From Candidatus Pelagibacter sp. TMED197 (lineage in GTDB: Bacteria; Pseudomonadota; Alphaproteobacteria; Pelagibacterales; Pelagibacteraceae): DNA of 50,930 nt. The stretch is taken from positions 1 through 50,930 of the forward strand of contig NHIU01000014.1 in the NCBI GenBank assembly GCA_002169755.1, in the 5' to 3' direction. Position numbers and translations under genes: made by a program. This document shows, piece after piece, positions 25,907-33,247 of the stretch (position 1 is its first letter; the number at the start of each line of letters is the position of its first letter). The notes beneath the pieces are model-generated. The model was not told where the DNA came from and searched no databases. It saw only the letters and a program-made list of their open reading frames with translations.

Positions 25907-26236
25907 ATGATAACTAAACAAAGTATATTTAAAGAGTTTGATATTGCAAAACAAAAAGATATTGCAAAATCAAAGAATCCAGAACCGAGAGAAGAAGTAT
26001 TTACAAATAGACTCGCTGTTCTAAAATCACATAGAGACGCTAAGAAGTCTAATAGAAACCAATATTCTAATTTAGATATTGATTTTGATAAATTAATTCT
26101 TGCGTATTCTAGTCCAAGTCCACTAGATCACTTTTACAAAGTTGTCTTTGGGATGACATATGATGAGTATGTTGCTAAAAAACACGCAGAAGATCAGAAA
26201 GAGAAAGACCTTGATAAAAAATCTACTATTAATTAG
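25907..26236 (+). CDS. Hypothetical protein
   Basis: 109 residues, Lys/Asp-rich, soluble. A short LDHFYKVVFGMTYDEYVAKKH segment near the C-terminus looks like a helix-rich fold. No family recognised. It overlaps the lipoprotein gene that follows. Confidence 0.7.
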   Translation: MITKQSIFKEFDIAKQKDIAKSKNPEPREEVFTNRLAVLKSHRDAKKSNRNQYSNLDIDFDKLILAYSSPSPLDHFYKVVFGMTYDEYVAKKHAEDQKEKDLDKKSTIN

Positions 26237-26693
26237 TTGTTGTTTGTTGTTAGTTAATTGTGCTGCTAGGGATGCTCTTGTATCATCTAGTGGCGCAACC
26301 ACTGGCGCTGTCACTGCTGGGGCGACTTGTTCAACGGTTGTTAATGACCCTTATGCGATTGCGGCTTGTGCTATGGCAGGTGCTGCTCACGGTGCAGATC
26401 AAATCTGGAATGATGACTTCAACAATCATAAGAAATATTTTGTAGATCACTTAATCGGTGCTCCTAACAAACCTAATATTACAAACTGGTATAATCCTAA
26501 AACTAAAAATTCAGGTATTATTAAAACAACAAGAACGTGGTATAAAGGTCCTTTCAAATGTAGAGATTATGAATCGACTATTGATATTGCACCATCGTGG
26601 CCAATGCAATGGGCAAGTAGTGGTCCTGTAAGAAGAACTAATTTTGGTGTTGCGTGTATGTTACCTGATGGTAGAATTGAGATACAAAAATAA
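26211..26693 (+). CDS. Putative lipoprotein with C-terminal Cys pair
   Basis: About 160 residues. The hydrophobic stretch LLLISCCLLLVNC ends in a lipobox-like Cys, followed by AARDALVSSSGATTGAV. Starting at TTG 26211 gives a typical lipoprotein signal (short basic n-region); an ATG at 26160 would add 17 highly basic residues and is also possible. The middle is Gly/Ala-rich, and the C-terminus has FKCRDY and VACMLPDG. A similar C-x-n-C ending occurs in the secreted protein at 26968. Likely anchored in the host outer or inner membrane. Confidence 0.65.
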   Translation: MIKNLLLISCCLLLVNCAARDALVSSSGATTGAVTAGATCSTVVNDPYAIAACAMAGAAHGADQIWNDDFNNHKKYFVDHLIGAPNKPNITNWYNPKTKNSGIIKTTRTWYKGPFKCRDYESTIDIAPSWPMQWASSGPVRRTNFGVACMLPDGRIEIQK

Positions 26694-26968
26694 TGAAATA
26701 TAAAGAAGATAAAATATTAGAAGAAATAAAAAACTATATCAAGTCAACATATGGTGAACATTATAGTACTACAAAGGATGGGTTTCAAGTACAAGATATG
26801 CTCAGACAATTAGGTATTGATAAAGATTTCTGTCAGGCAAATGCAATTAAGTATTTGTGCAGATACGGGAAAAAAGATGGCAAAAATAGAAAAGATTTAT
26901 TAAAGGCAATACATTATGTTATTTTATTATTGTCAAGTGAAGACGCAGATAAGGAGAAACTAAACTAA
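26693..26968 (+). CDS. DUF3310 family protein
   Basis: 91 residues. The core FCQANAIKYLCRYGKKDGKN followed by RKDLLKAIHYVILLL is the DUF3310 signature (A-x-KY-x-x-R-x-x-KK...DL-x-KA-x-Y). The family is common in phages and sometimes labelled nucleotide kinase, but its biochemical role is not established. Coupled by TAATG to its neighbours. Confidence 0.82.
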   Translation: MKYKEDKILEEIKNYIKSTYGEHYSTTKDGFQVQDMLRQLGIDKDFCQANAIKYLCRYGKKDGKNRKDLLKAIHYVILLLSSEDADKEKLN

Positions 26969-27519
26969 TGAAATATCCTATATTTGCAATATTACAATTG
27001 ATGTTTTATACATTAATATTAATTACATTATCAAAGATTGCTTTTGCTGATGTTGATGGATTAAGAGACGACCTAAATGAAAAAGAATTAAAGAAAGCAA
27101 AAATTATAAAAGTAGATACAGGTTTAGAAACATATACAGCAGAAAAAATTAGTTTAAGTGATAATAACACTTTGTATAGTAAAGAGAAAGATAGATTTTT
27201 AACACCTGACGGACAATGGTGTTTTGTGACTATCAATATTAAACAACAAGGTGATGAGATTGTTAAAAAAGAAGAATTACATTGTGCAGATACAAAATTT
27301 GGGATTACAAAGAGTCAAAAGATTGAAGAATTACAAAAAGAAATAGAACTAGAAAAGGCAAGAAAACCTGGTTATTGGGAATTATTTGCTGAGTTTTATT
27401 ATAGAGATTCAAATGCACCGTTATATTGTAGAAAATATGCAAGACCACAATCATGGTTTAAGAGACCTGGCACGGTTTGTTTGAATCCAACTGGTAAATG
27501 GGAGGTGATGAAAAGATGA
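26968..27519 (+). CDS. Secreted protein with C-terminal Cys motif
   Basis: 183 residues with a signal peptide ending near IAFADV. The mature part has a central coiled-coil piece (EELQKEIELEKAR) and a C-terminal domain LYCRKYAR...GTVCLNPTGKWEV. That ending matches the preceding lipoprotein (KCRDY...ACMLPDGRIEI), suggesting a shared small disulphide domain. Exported; function unknown. ATGA overlap with the next gene. Confidence 0.7.
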   Translation: MKYPIFAILQLMFYTLILITLSKIAFADVDGLRDDLNEKELKKAKIIKVDTGLETYTAEKISLSDNNTLYSKEKDRFLTPDGQWCFVTINIKQQGDEIVKKEELHCADTKFGITKSQKIEELQKEIELEKARKPGYWELFAEFYYRDSNAPLYCRKYARPQSWFKRPGTVCLNPTGKWEVMKR

Positions 27520-27668
27520 TAAAATTGTCATTTACTATAATTGTTCTTTGGGTCTTACTGGCTCTCAACTGGGAACAATTTAATACAACGGTTGATAAGT
27601 ATCAGCTTGTTGACAAGACTAGAGAGTTAGTGTATAATATGAAGGAGAAGGTAATAAATGATGAATAA
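27516..27668 (+). CDS. Small membrane or secreted peptide
   Basis: 50 residues with one hydrophobic helix (LSFTIIVLWVLLAL) followed by a charged amphipathic tail. It overlaps the preceding stop (ATGA) and the start of the LPP20-like gene; that gene's promoter lies inside it. Function unknown. Confidence 0.5.
   Translation: MIKLSFTIIVLWVLLALNWEQFNTTVDKYQLVDKTRELVYNMKEKVINDE
27610..27638 (+). promoter_or_regulatory. Sigma70-like promoter for the LPP20-like lipoprotein gene
   Basis: TTGACA (27610-27615), 17 bp, TATAAT (27633-27638): full consensus. An AAGGAG ribosome site follows before ATG 27658. Confidence 0.8.
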
Positions 27669-28284
27669 GTATGTGAAAATATTGTTTGTAGGCGTGTTAA
27701 GTTTGCTTGTTGCAAATTGTACAGCAAATAAAACATACACTATCAAACAAGAAAAAGGTAAGGCTGTTGCAAAAGTTCCTGCCTGGTACATGAATGACTA
27801 CAACAAGAAAAAAGAATGTGGCACTACTAAATTCGGTAAGAATAAAAATAAAGAGTGTATATTCGGTGTTGGTACTTCAGTGTCTCCAGACCTTGAACTT
27901 GCAATAGAAAAGGCATCCCTAATTGCTAAGGCAGAAATGGCCGATATGATTAAGGGTGAGATGAACAAGAAGGCGAAAATCTTTACAACTGAATTAGGTA
28001 AAACTAATACAAAAACGGTTGTATCAGATGTAGAAACGACTCTTGTTAACATAATTAAAAATACACCTGTTAGAGGATACGAAGTATTCAAAACAGAGGT
28101 AACTATGACGAAGAATGGTTACTATCGTGCTTGGGTTGGTTTAAGATTGCCACTAGGTGACGCTAACAAGATGTATGATTATGCAATCGAAACGGTTGTT
28201 GACGCTTACGAGTTGAAGAAACTTGCTGAGAAGAAATATAACGAAGTAGAAATGATTGCTAAAGAGGACAAAGTAAATGAGTAA
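27658..28284 (+). CDS. LPP20-type lipoprotein
   Basis: 208 residues. The lipoprotein signal LLVANC leads to a mature protein with VPAWY, then CIFGVGTS and a long helix of regularly spaced Ala and Lys (AIEKASLIAKAEMAD), the pattern of bacterial LPP20-family lipoproteins. Host members sit in the cell envelope. In a phage this is probably made early to alter the host surface or exclude superinfection; both are inference. Strong own promoter. Confidence 0.78.
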   Translation: MMNKYVKILFVGVLSLLVANCTANKTYTIKQEKGKAVAKVPAWYMNDYNKKKECGTTKFGKNKNKECIFGVGTSVSPDLELAIEKASLIAKAEMADMIKGEMNKKAKIFTTELGKTNTKTVVSDVETTLVNIIKNTPVRGYEVFKTEVTMTKNGYYRAWVGLRLPLGDANKMYDYAIETVVDAYELKKLAEKKYNEVEMIAKEDKVNE

Positions 28285-28540
28285 AGTAGTTGTTTATTCA
28301 AAAAACAATTGTACTTTTTGTACCAAGGCCAAAAACTTATTAAAGAGTGTTGGCCTTGAATACACAGAGAAGAAGATGGAAGATTTTAAAGATGTTGGTG
28401 ATATGTTTGAGAACATAGGCAAACCTGTAAGAAGTATGCCACAAATTAAAGTAGATGATAAATTAGTAGGCGGATATAATCAGTTAGTAGAATATCTTGC
28501 TGACAAAGGTCTAGTTAATTTTAAAGGTGAAAAGATATAA
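28277..28540 (+). CDS. Glutaredoxin
   Basis: 87 residues, thioredoxin fold. The dithiol active site is CTFC at residues 12-15, the cis-Pro loop is MPQI, and the glutathione-binding GGY follows. It probably supplies electrons to the phage ribonucleotide reductase, as T4 NrdC does. It overlaps the lipoprotein gene by eight bases and is coupled to the next gene. Confidence 0.92.
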   Translation: MSKVVVYSKNNCTFCTKAKNLLKSVGLEYTEKKMEDFKDVGDMFENIGKPVRSMPQIKVDDKLVGGYNQLVEYLADKGLVNFKGEKI

Positions 28541-29046
28541 TGATGACAGATAAGAAGGACGATAAAGATAATATAATTATCTTTCCTAAAGTAAAACAGG
28601 AACCTAAAAAACAGATTTCAGCTAAACATCAAAAAGAATTAAAAGATTTACAGGCAAGATTATTTGTAACCACATTGATGGAAAAAGTACAAGATGAATT
28701 GTTTATATTGTTTGGGCAGAACTCTATTCAAACAGATGACGCTCAGTTTCAAAAAGACTTTGCTTTTATAATGGAGAGTGTAAAGTCATGTCTATATAGA
28801 GATTTTAGTTTGAAACATAATTTACATAACATTGTAGACCGTGTTGCTCAAAGTGTAGCTGCAAATGGCAAGATACTAAAAGAGGGCGAAGAAGACAAAT
28901 TAAGTTATGTACAAATGGATTATTCTGATATTTTATTTAGAAGTAAAATAAAGAAAAAAGATTTACCACCAGAGACTCTTAAAAAGTTAGAAGAGTTAAT
29001 TAGTAAACATCAAAAAAAAGATGATGATGGTGACAAAATTACCTAA
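28540..29046 (+). CDS. Hypothetical protein of marine T4-like phages
   Basis: 168 residues, charged and helical, no membrane segment. An N-terminal Lys/Gln-rich stretch leads into a helical body (LFVTTLMEKVQDELFILFGQ and a CLYRDF helix) and a Lys/Asp-rich tail. No catalytic motif. Start on the previous stop. Function unknown. Confidence 0.72.
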   Translation: MMTDKKDDKDNIIIFPKVKQEPKKQISAKHQKELKDLQARLFVTTLMEKVQDELFILFGQNSIQTDDAQFQKDFAFIMESVKSCLYRDFSLKHNLHNIVDRVAQSVAANGKILKEGEEDKLSYVQMDYSDILFRSKIKKKDLPPETLKKLEELISKHQKKDDDGDKIT

Positions 29047-29131
29047 AGCACTTGGTAATACTTTGTGTAGTAAAGTGCCACTACACAATTTACAAATTGA
29101 GGCACGTTATATAAGGAGTAATAATGTTTAA
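29021..29131 (+). CDS. Possible 36-residue peptide overlapping two genes
   Basis: An open frame from ATG 29021 (inside the end of the previous gene) to TAA 29131 (inside the start of the next) fills the 77-base gap exactly. It is Lys- and Leu-rich (VTKLPKALGNTLC). The same DNA could instead fold as a pseudoknot (see findings). Weak evidence. Confidence 0.35.
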   Translation: MMMVTKLPKALGNTLCSKVPLHNLQIEARYIRSNNV

Positions 29132-29453
29132 ATCATTATTCGGTGACTCGGCAAGAGTTATATCAAAATCAAAAAAAGTATCAAAAAGAGGCAGAAAAAC
29201 TATGTCTAAAAGACAAAAAGTTTTAAACCTTTTAAACAAAGGTGAGTCAGTTTCTTGGAAAGCATTAAGAAGCAGATTCGACTTAACATCGCCTAGAGCG
29301 TTAGTTGATACATTAAGAGCAGAAGGTAACATGATCTATGTTAACAAATCTGCTAAAGGTACATCATACAGAATGGGTGTTCCAACAAAAGCGATAATCG
29401 CTGCTGGTATCAAAAAGTTATACGGAACTCCGTATGCTTACAGAAATGCGTAA
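29124..29453 (+). CDS. Small DNA-binding protein, winged-helix-like
   Basis: 109 residues, very basic. SKRQKVLNLLNKGESVSWKALRSRFDL then SPRALVDTLRAEGNMIYVNK is a helix-turn-helix with a wing, like small phage regulators. AAGGAG ribosome site before ATG 29124. It is followed by a hairpin terminator and a late promoter, so it ends its transcription unit. A gene-control or DNA-organising role is likely; not proven. Confidence 0.72.
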   Translation: MFKSLFGDSARVISKSKKVSKRGRKTMSKRQKVLNLLNKGESVSWKALRSRFDLTSPRALVDTLRAEGNMIYVNKSAKGTSYRMGVPTKAIIAAGIKKLYGTPYAYRNA

Positions 29454-29473
29454 TTCAGATTACACATTTAAGG

Positions 29474-29493
29474 TGTGGGGTGAAAACCCCACA
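29474..29493 (+). terminator. GNRA hairpin, terminator-like
   Basis: TGTGGGGT, GAAA tetraloop, ACCCCACA: an 8-bp perfect stem in AT-rich DNA, 20 bases after a stop codon. The following T tract is weak (TCTAATTCTTAT), so it may also act as an mRNA end-protecting hairpin. Confidence 0.65.
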
Positions 29494-29504
29494 TCTAATT
29501 CTTA

Positions 29505-29512
29505 TATAAATA
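29505..29512 (+). promoter_or_regulatory. T4-type late promoter box TATAAATA
   Basis: Exact TATAAATA just after the terminator hairpin and 21 bases before ATG 29533, with an AAGGAG ribosome site between. Clean terminator / late promoter / gene order. Confidence 0.65.
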
Positions 29513-29532
29513 AGAATAAGGAGAATTAAATT

Positions 29533-30021
29533 ATGCCTACAACAACGACAAGTGCATTGAACAACATGGCGATGACAGGTTCATCAGCACCTTTATTTTT
29601 TGAGATTTTTAGAGAACTAGATAAAGCAGAAACAGAAGCTGCTAAACTAGACATTTTAAGAAAAAATGACAGCACACCAATGAGACAAGTACTCAAAGGT
29701 GCGTTTGATCCTAAAATCGTATGGGAGTTACCTGAGGGTACACCACCTTACAAAGAAAATGAAGCACCTGCTGGTACTGAACACACTACCTTACATAGTG
29801 AAGCAAGAAGACTACACTATTTCATAAAAGGTGCTAATGTTCTCAATAAAGCAAAACGAGAAATTTTGTTTATTCAAATGCTAGAGGGTTTACAGGCCGA
29901 AGAAGCAAAACTATTATTGAATATTAGAAATAAAAATTTATCTAATGTTTATAGTGGTTTAACGGCAGAACTAGTTAAAAAAGCGTTTGGTTGGACCGAA
30001 AATTTCGTACAAAATAAATAA
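29533..30021 (+). CDS. DUF6433 family protein
   Basis: 162 residues. The sequence PLFFEIFRELDKAETEAAKLD, the TPMRQVLKGAFDP block and the KREILFIQMLEGL helix are typical of DUF6433 proteins, which are widespread in T4-like marine phages. The function is not established; the late promoter suggests a late or virion-associated role. It is followed by a structured non-coding gap. Confidence 0.8.
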   Translation: MPTTTTSALNNMAMTGSSAPLFFEIFRELDKAETEAAKLDILRKNDSTPMRQVLKGAFDPKIVWELPEGTPPYKENEAPAGTEHTTLHSEARRLHYFIKGANVLNKAKREILFIQMLEGLQAEEAKLLLNIRNKNLSNVYSGLTAELVKKAFGWTENFVQNK

Positions 30022-30102
30022 TTGTATCTGATTCGATACAAATACAACTTTAGGGTGTAGAACAAAGGTAGAACATCTACTTGACACAATGTCGCACCCT
30101 AA
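30022..30102 (+). ncRNA. Candidate structured RNA: hairpin plus three-way junction
   Basis: The 210-base gap after DUF6433 holds a perfect 7-bp hairpin (TTGTATC at 30022, GATACAA at 30035) and then an 8-bp closing stem (TTAGGGTG 30050-30057 with CACCCTAA 30095-30102). Inside are GTAGA-ACA-TCTAC (30068-30080) and GACA-CAA-TGTC (30083-30093), so the enclosed RNA can form a three-way junction. It is not a tRNA: no T-loop and the arms do not fit. It may be a late terminator, an mRNA stabiliser or a small RNA. Confidence 0.45.
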
Positions 30103-30152
30103 TTTCCCTATATAATTCAATATAAAAAACGGACTATTATTCCATTATTTGC

Positions 30153-30181
30153 TTGTTTACTATACCCATTTCTGATATATT
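30153..30181 (+). promoter_or_regulatory. Sigma70-like promoter
   Basis: TTGTTT (30153-30158), 17 bp, TATATT (30176-30181), before the gene at 30232, which has a GAAAGGA ribosome site. A 15-codon ORF from ATG 30182 lies in the leader and may be chance. Confidence 0.65.
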
Positions 30182-30231
30182 ATGAGTATGAAAACAATTA
30201 ATACTTACATTATGAAAGGAAATAAATAGTT

Positions 30232-30438
30232 ATGAGTAAAGTTAAACAATACTATACAGATATTGCAGAGACCAAAGTTGATAAGATTGTCAAAAGTTAT
30301 ACTGATAATTTAATCACTGAACAAACTGCTATCAAAGACATCATGGATGTTGAGAACGTAAACTTACTTAATATTGATGATGAAAATGTTGGCGAAGTTT
30401 TATACTATGCCAAAGAAGACCTAAAGGTAATGCAGTAA
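30232..30438 (+). CDS. Small hypothetical protein
   Basis: 68 residues, acidic, helical, soluble, no motif recognised. First gene of a unit with its own promoter. Coupled to the next gene by TAATG. Function unknown. Confidence 0.7.
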   Translation: MSKVKQYYTDIAETKVDKIVKSYTDNLITEQTAIKDIMDVENVNLLNIDDENVGEVLYYAKEDLKVMQ

Positions 30439-30764
30439 TGAAAAAAGTTATTGTAATATTCTTTATATTTTATTTTTGGGTATATGCTCTTGCAAATGCT
30501 TTTTCAAAAGCAAATGCTGATGAATATACAAACGCAGTAGTAGGTCATGTTATAGTTGAGACAATCAATGGTAACATGAATCATAATGCGTTATTAGAGA
30601 GTGAGTTAAATAGACTTGCTCACAATTTTGCGATTGAGTCTATGGTTATATTACAGAAATATCTTCCGTCAATATTAGAAGGTATCGCTGCTGATATGAG
30701 ACTTGAAGCAGACAAAAGGTATAAGTGCAAATTACTAGAAGGATCACCTAATGGATGTAATTAG
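30438..30764 (+). CDS. Small secreted protein
   Basis: 108 residues with a signal peptide (VIVIFFIFYFWVYALANAF...KANA). The mature chain is helical and carries two Cys near the C-terminus (KCKLLEGSPNGC). Likely periplasmic. Function unknown. Confidence 0.68.
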   Translation: MKKVIVIFFIFYFWVYALANAFSKANADEYTNAVVGHVIVETINGNMNHNALLESELNRLAHNFAIESMVILQKYLPSILEGIAADMRLEADKRYKCKLLEGSPNGCN

Positions 30765-30903
30765 TGCTATAGTCTATTATTTGAATATACTTTATACATA
30801 TGTGCCAAAAGATTTAGTTATAATCATTTTGTCCATATTGACTTTGTTATTAATACAAACTATTAATGATAAGAGGAAAAAGAAGAATGAGGAAGAAAAA
30901 TAA
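30751..30903 (+). CDS. Small membrane protein
   Basis: 50 residues. A hydrophobic stretch (about residues 22-40, LVIIILSILTLLLIQ) is followed by a Lys/Glu tail. It overlaps the genes on both sides. Single-pass membrane protein; function unknown. Confidence 0.5.
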   Translation: MDVISAIVYYLNILYTYVPKDLVIIILSILTLLLIQTINDKRKKKNEEEK

Positions 30904-31306
30904 AACAATGTCAAGTGCTGCTAAACTTAAAAGAACTATAACTAGACAATGCTCTATTAAGAAAAAATATGCTACTACTTACAAAGATATTAAAAAGTAT
31001 TTCAAAGAGTTTAACAGAGTTGTATTTAGAAATAAACTATCTGCCTTTGGTGATGTATTAATCAAAGACCTAACTAGAGAGAAGTGTATGGGTCAAGTGG
31101 TTACTATGGAGTGGAAAAGAAAAGGTACTAGATTTTACAAATTAGAAATGGAACCATCATATAAAAGTAAAAGAGACTTTTTGGATACACTGATCCATGA
31201 AATGGTACATTTATATCAAATGCAAAACTTAGGAGATAATGGTACTCACAATGACCTATTCTGGTCGTTTGAACCTAAAGTGCAAAAGATCGGTTTAAGA
31301 TTATAA
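30887..31306 (+). CDS. SprT-like zinc metalloprotease
   Basis: 139 residues from ATG 30887 (an ATG at 30866 would add seven basic residues). The zinc motif HEMVHLYQ (HExxH) is followed by a third-ligand region (THNDLFW). The N-terminal 25 residues are basic, and FNRVVFRNKL fits the SprT-like helix-strand start. Host SprT/Spartan proteins act on DNA-protein cross-links or DNA-linked substrates; the phage substrate is unknown. Confidence 0.8.
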   Translation: MRKKNKTMSSAAKLKRTITRQCSIKKKYATTYKDIKKYFKEFNRVVFRNKLSAFGDVLIKDLTREKCMGQVVTMEWKRKGTRFYKLEMEPSYKSKRDFLDTLIHEMVHLYQMQNLGDNGTHNDLFWSFEPKVQKIGLRL

Positions 31307-31321
31307 AAAATTTATTATATT

Positions 31322-31606
31322 ATGTTTAATAGTGAGAAGAATTATATTGATGAGTGGTTAAAGAAACAAATTAAAAATGGTGTTTCTATAATCAATGATG
31401 TGTTAGAAGGCAAAAAAGATAAAGTCGTTTATTACACAGGTCATTTACACAAAGATATCCTAGACAATTTTCCAGGCAAGACTAGTAAGAAAATATTTAA
31501 AAGTTATAGAGTGCTTTTAGATAACAAGACTCTTGCATTTACACAAAAGAGATTTAGCGAACATGGTTATGAATATATGGTGAGGAGGGTGCATGAAGTT
31601 AAATAA
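31322..31606 (+). CDS. Hypothetical protein
   Basis: 94 residues, mixed charge, soluble. TATATT (31316-31321) directly abuts the ATG and may be a promoter -10, but the -35 is weak. Overlaps the next gene by 14 bases. Function unknown. Confidence 0.65.
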   Translation: MFNSEKNYIDEWLKKQIKNGVSIINDVLEGKKDKVVYYTGHLHKDILDNFPGKTSKKIFKSYRVLLDNKTLAFTQKRFSEHGYEYMVRRVHEVK

Positions 31607-31874
31607 AAAACACAAAGAACTAATTAAAGGTTTAATAAAAGGCAAAGGTTATTTTAAAACACCTAGAGTGCCAAAAGACACAAATGATAAAATGCTTGAC
31701 GTTTTATTACCTTTGTACTTAAAAGGCATTTTAATATTTCAAAGAGAATACAATGTGCCTTTTATAGGTCCAGCAAATGAACATAAGGTAACACATAAAC
31801 ATTATGTACTTACCACACAAAGAGATACAAAGAATCTACGTAAAATGCTAAAACATGGAGAAGTGAATGATTAG
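31593..31874 (+). CDS. Small basic hypothetical protein
   Basis: 93 residues, Lys-rich, with a hydrophobic core segment (MLDVLLPLYLKGILIF) and a VTHKHYVLTT strand, reminiscent of a winged-helix fold. GGAGG ribosome site upstream. Overlaps the cell-wall hydrolase gene by eight bases. Function unknown. Confidence 0.65.
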   Translation: MKLNKKHKELIKGLIKGKGYFKTPRVPKDTNDKMLDVLLPLYLKGILIFQREYNVPFIGPANEHKVTHKHYVLTTQRDTKNLRKMLKHGEVND

Positions 31875-32643
31875 AAAAGTCAAAGAAGATAAACCAACAA
31901 AACCAATACCAATGTGGAAGAAAGTTGCATATTCAGTACTAATATTAGTATTAGTTTTTGTAAGTGGTTCGTTTTATCCTAATCCTTATACATTACATAA
32001 AACAAAAAAATCAGTAGAAGCATATTATACTGATTGGGCAAATAAATTAGGTCTACAAGAACCTAGTATGGAATATGAAAATGATGTGCAGTTTGTAAAG
32101 GCATTAAGTAAATGTATTGATTACATAAACTTTACAACACCTAGAATGGAAAGAGTGCCTTACGAAATGATTATGGGTCAGGCAGCATTAGAGTCTGCTT
32201 GGGGTACAAGTAGATTTGCAATAGAGGGTAATAACTTATTTGGTATTAGAACATGGGGCGATCACCCTGGTATGTTGCCCAAAGGTTTTCCTAAAAACAA
32301 TCCATGGCAAGTTAGAGTTTTTCCTAGTAAATGTGCTAGCGTAAAAGAGTATGTAAGAATATTAAACAATCATCCTGCTTATGAGGACTTTAGAAGTTTA
32401 AGAACTAAACAATTAGTTATGAATAATAACATGGACGCAATTGCTTTAATTAAAACATTAACAAAATTTTCAACTACACCTGATTATGCCGATAGGGTAA
32501 TTAGAATAATTGAAAGAGTTAGAAAACTAGAGAATACGGTTGCAACTGATAAGGCAGTAAATGAACCTAAGAAAAAAGTGCCACCTAAAGAGAAGGTTTC
32601 TAACATTGTTTTACCAAAAGATAAACCAGAGGAGATTAAATGA
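31867..32643 (+). CDS. Membrane-anchored Bax/GH73-like glucosaminidase
   Basis: 258 residues. A single N-terminal transmembrane helix (VAYSVLILVLVFVSGSFY, about residues 18-35) is followed by a lysozyme-like domain: MIMGQAALESAWGTSRFA with catalytic Glu in ALESAWG, then NNLFGIRTWG and the VRVFPSKCASVKEYVRIL segment. This is the Bax / GH73 glucosaminidase pattern for cutting peptidoglycan. The C-terminal ~50 residues are a Lys/Pro-rich tail. A periplasm-facing wall hydrolase that may aid lysis or septum changes; the phage also has an M15 endolysin. Confidence 0.82.
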   Translation: MIRKVKEDKPTKPIPMWKKVAYSVLILVLVFVSGSFYPNPYTLHKTKKSVEAYYTDWANKLGLQEPSMEYENDVQFVKALSKCIDYINFTTPRMERVPYEMIMGQAALESAWGTSRFAIEGNNLFGIRTWGDHPGMLPKGFPKNNPWQVRVFPSKCASVKEYVRILNNHPAYEDFRSLRTKQLVMNNNMDAIALIKTLTKFSTTPDYADRVIRIIERVRKLENTVATDKAVNEPKKKVPPKEKVSNIVLPKDKPEEIK

Positions 32644-32807
32644 CATTAGGGTTTGCATTAGGAATGCTAATATATTCATCTAGTATCTGTATTATAGGTG
32701 CTGTTGCTATATTATACTTCTATAATAAAAGTAAAAAAGAAGAAGAAAGAAAAAAAGAAGAATTAAAGAATAGACCACACTCATACTATGGCGATGACAC
32801 CGTTTGA
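32640..32807 (+). CDS. Small membrane protein
   Basis: 55 residues. One strong transmembrane helix at the N-terminus (ICIIGAVAILYFY) and a Lys/Glu-rich cytoplasmic tail. Starts on the glucosaminidase stop (AAATGA overlap) and overlaps the next gene. It could be a spanin- or holin-like helper; no evidence beyond position. Confidence 0.5.
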   Translation: MTLGFALGMLIYSSSICIIGAVAILYFYNKSKKEEERKKEELKNRPHSYYGDDTV

Positions 32808-32997
32808 AAAAGAAAAACGTAGGAGATTTTTAATGACATTATCAAAAGTCAAATTGAAAAAGAAATATAAAGTAGATATAACAGACTACCAAGATATAGC
32901 AGATTGTATAAGAAGTGATCAAGTTCCTGCTAGCGCAATTGCAGAATATTTTAATGATAAAGTATTCTATAAATGGTACAAAAAGAAATACCTATGA
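32788..32997 (+). CDS. Small basic hypothetical protein
   Basis: 69 residues, Lys/Arg-rich (KEKRRRF, KVKLKKKYKV), soluble. ATGA overlap with the next gene. Function unknown. Confidence 0.6.
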   Translation: MAMTPFEKEKRRRFLMTLSKVKLKKKYKVDITDYQDIADCIRSDQVPASAIAEYFNDKVFYKWYKKKYL

Positions 32998-33239
32998 AGA
33001 TAAGATATTACAAAGAGATTGATGGTTGGCGTTGGGTAGGTTTTCTATTAGCAATGATAGGTGCTTTTGTGTTGTCAAATGCAGATATTCACACACAATG
33101 GATAGGTTGGGCAATTGCAACAATATCTTGCAGTATATGGATTTACATGGGTATTAAAGATAAAGACACACCTAGAGCATTGATGGAAACAATGTATTTA
33201 CTCTTAGCATTAAGAGCAATCTATAACTGGTTAACATAA
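32994..33239 (+). CDS. Small multi-pass membrane protein
   Basis: 81 residues from ATG 32994, which overlaps the previous stop; an ATG at 32973 adds seven residues. It has about three hydrophobic helices (WVGFLLAMIGAFVLS, WIGWAIATISCSIWIYM, MYLLLALRAIYNW). Integral membrane protein; PnuC-like fragments look similar but the match is weak. Function unknown. Confidence 0.6.
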   Translation: MKIRYYKEIDGWRWVGFLLAMIGAFVLSNADIHTQWIGWAIATISCSIWIYMGIKDKDTPRALMETMYLLLALRAIYNWLT

Positions 33240-33247
33240 ATATTATA

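Noticed and set aside
25879..25917. 12-codon leader ORF (attenuator-like) before the gene at 25907
   Set aside because: It overlaps the gene start and shows no codon run or hairpin that would make it an attenuator.
30050..30102. tRNA-like clover leaf
   Set aside because: The closing stem and arms do not give a T-loop, D-loop or anticodon arm of the right sizes.
30081..30116. TTGACA followed by TATAAT as a promoter
   Set aside because: The spacing is 24 bp, outside the workable range; the promoter at 30153 fits better.
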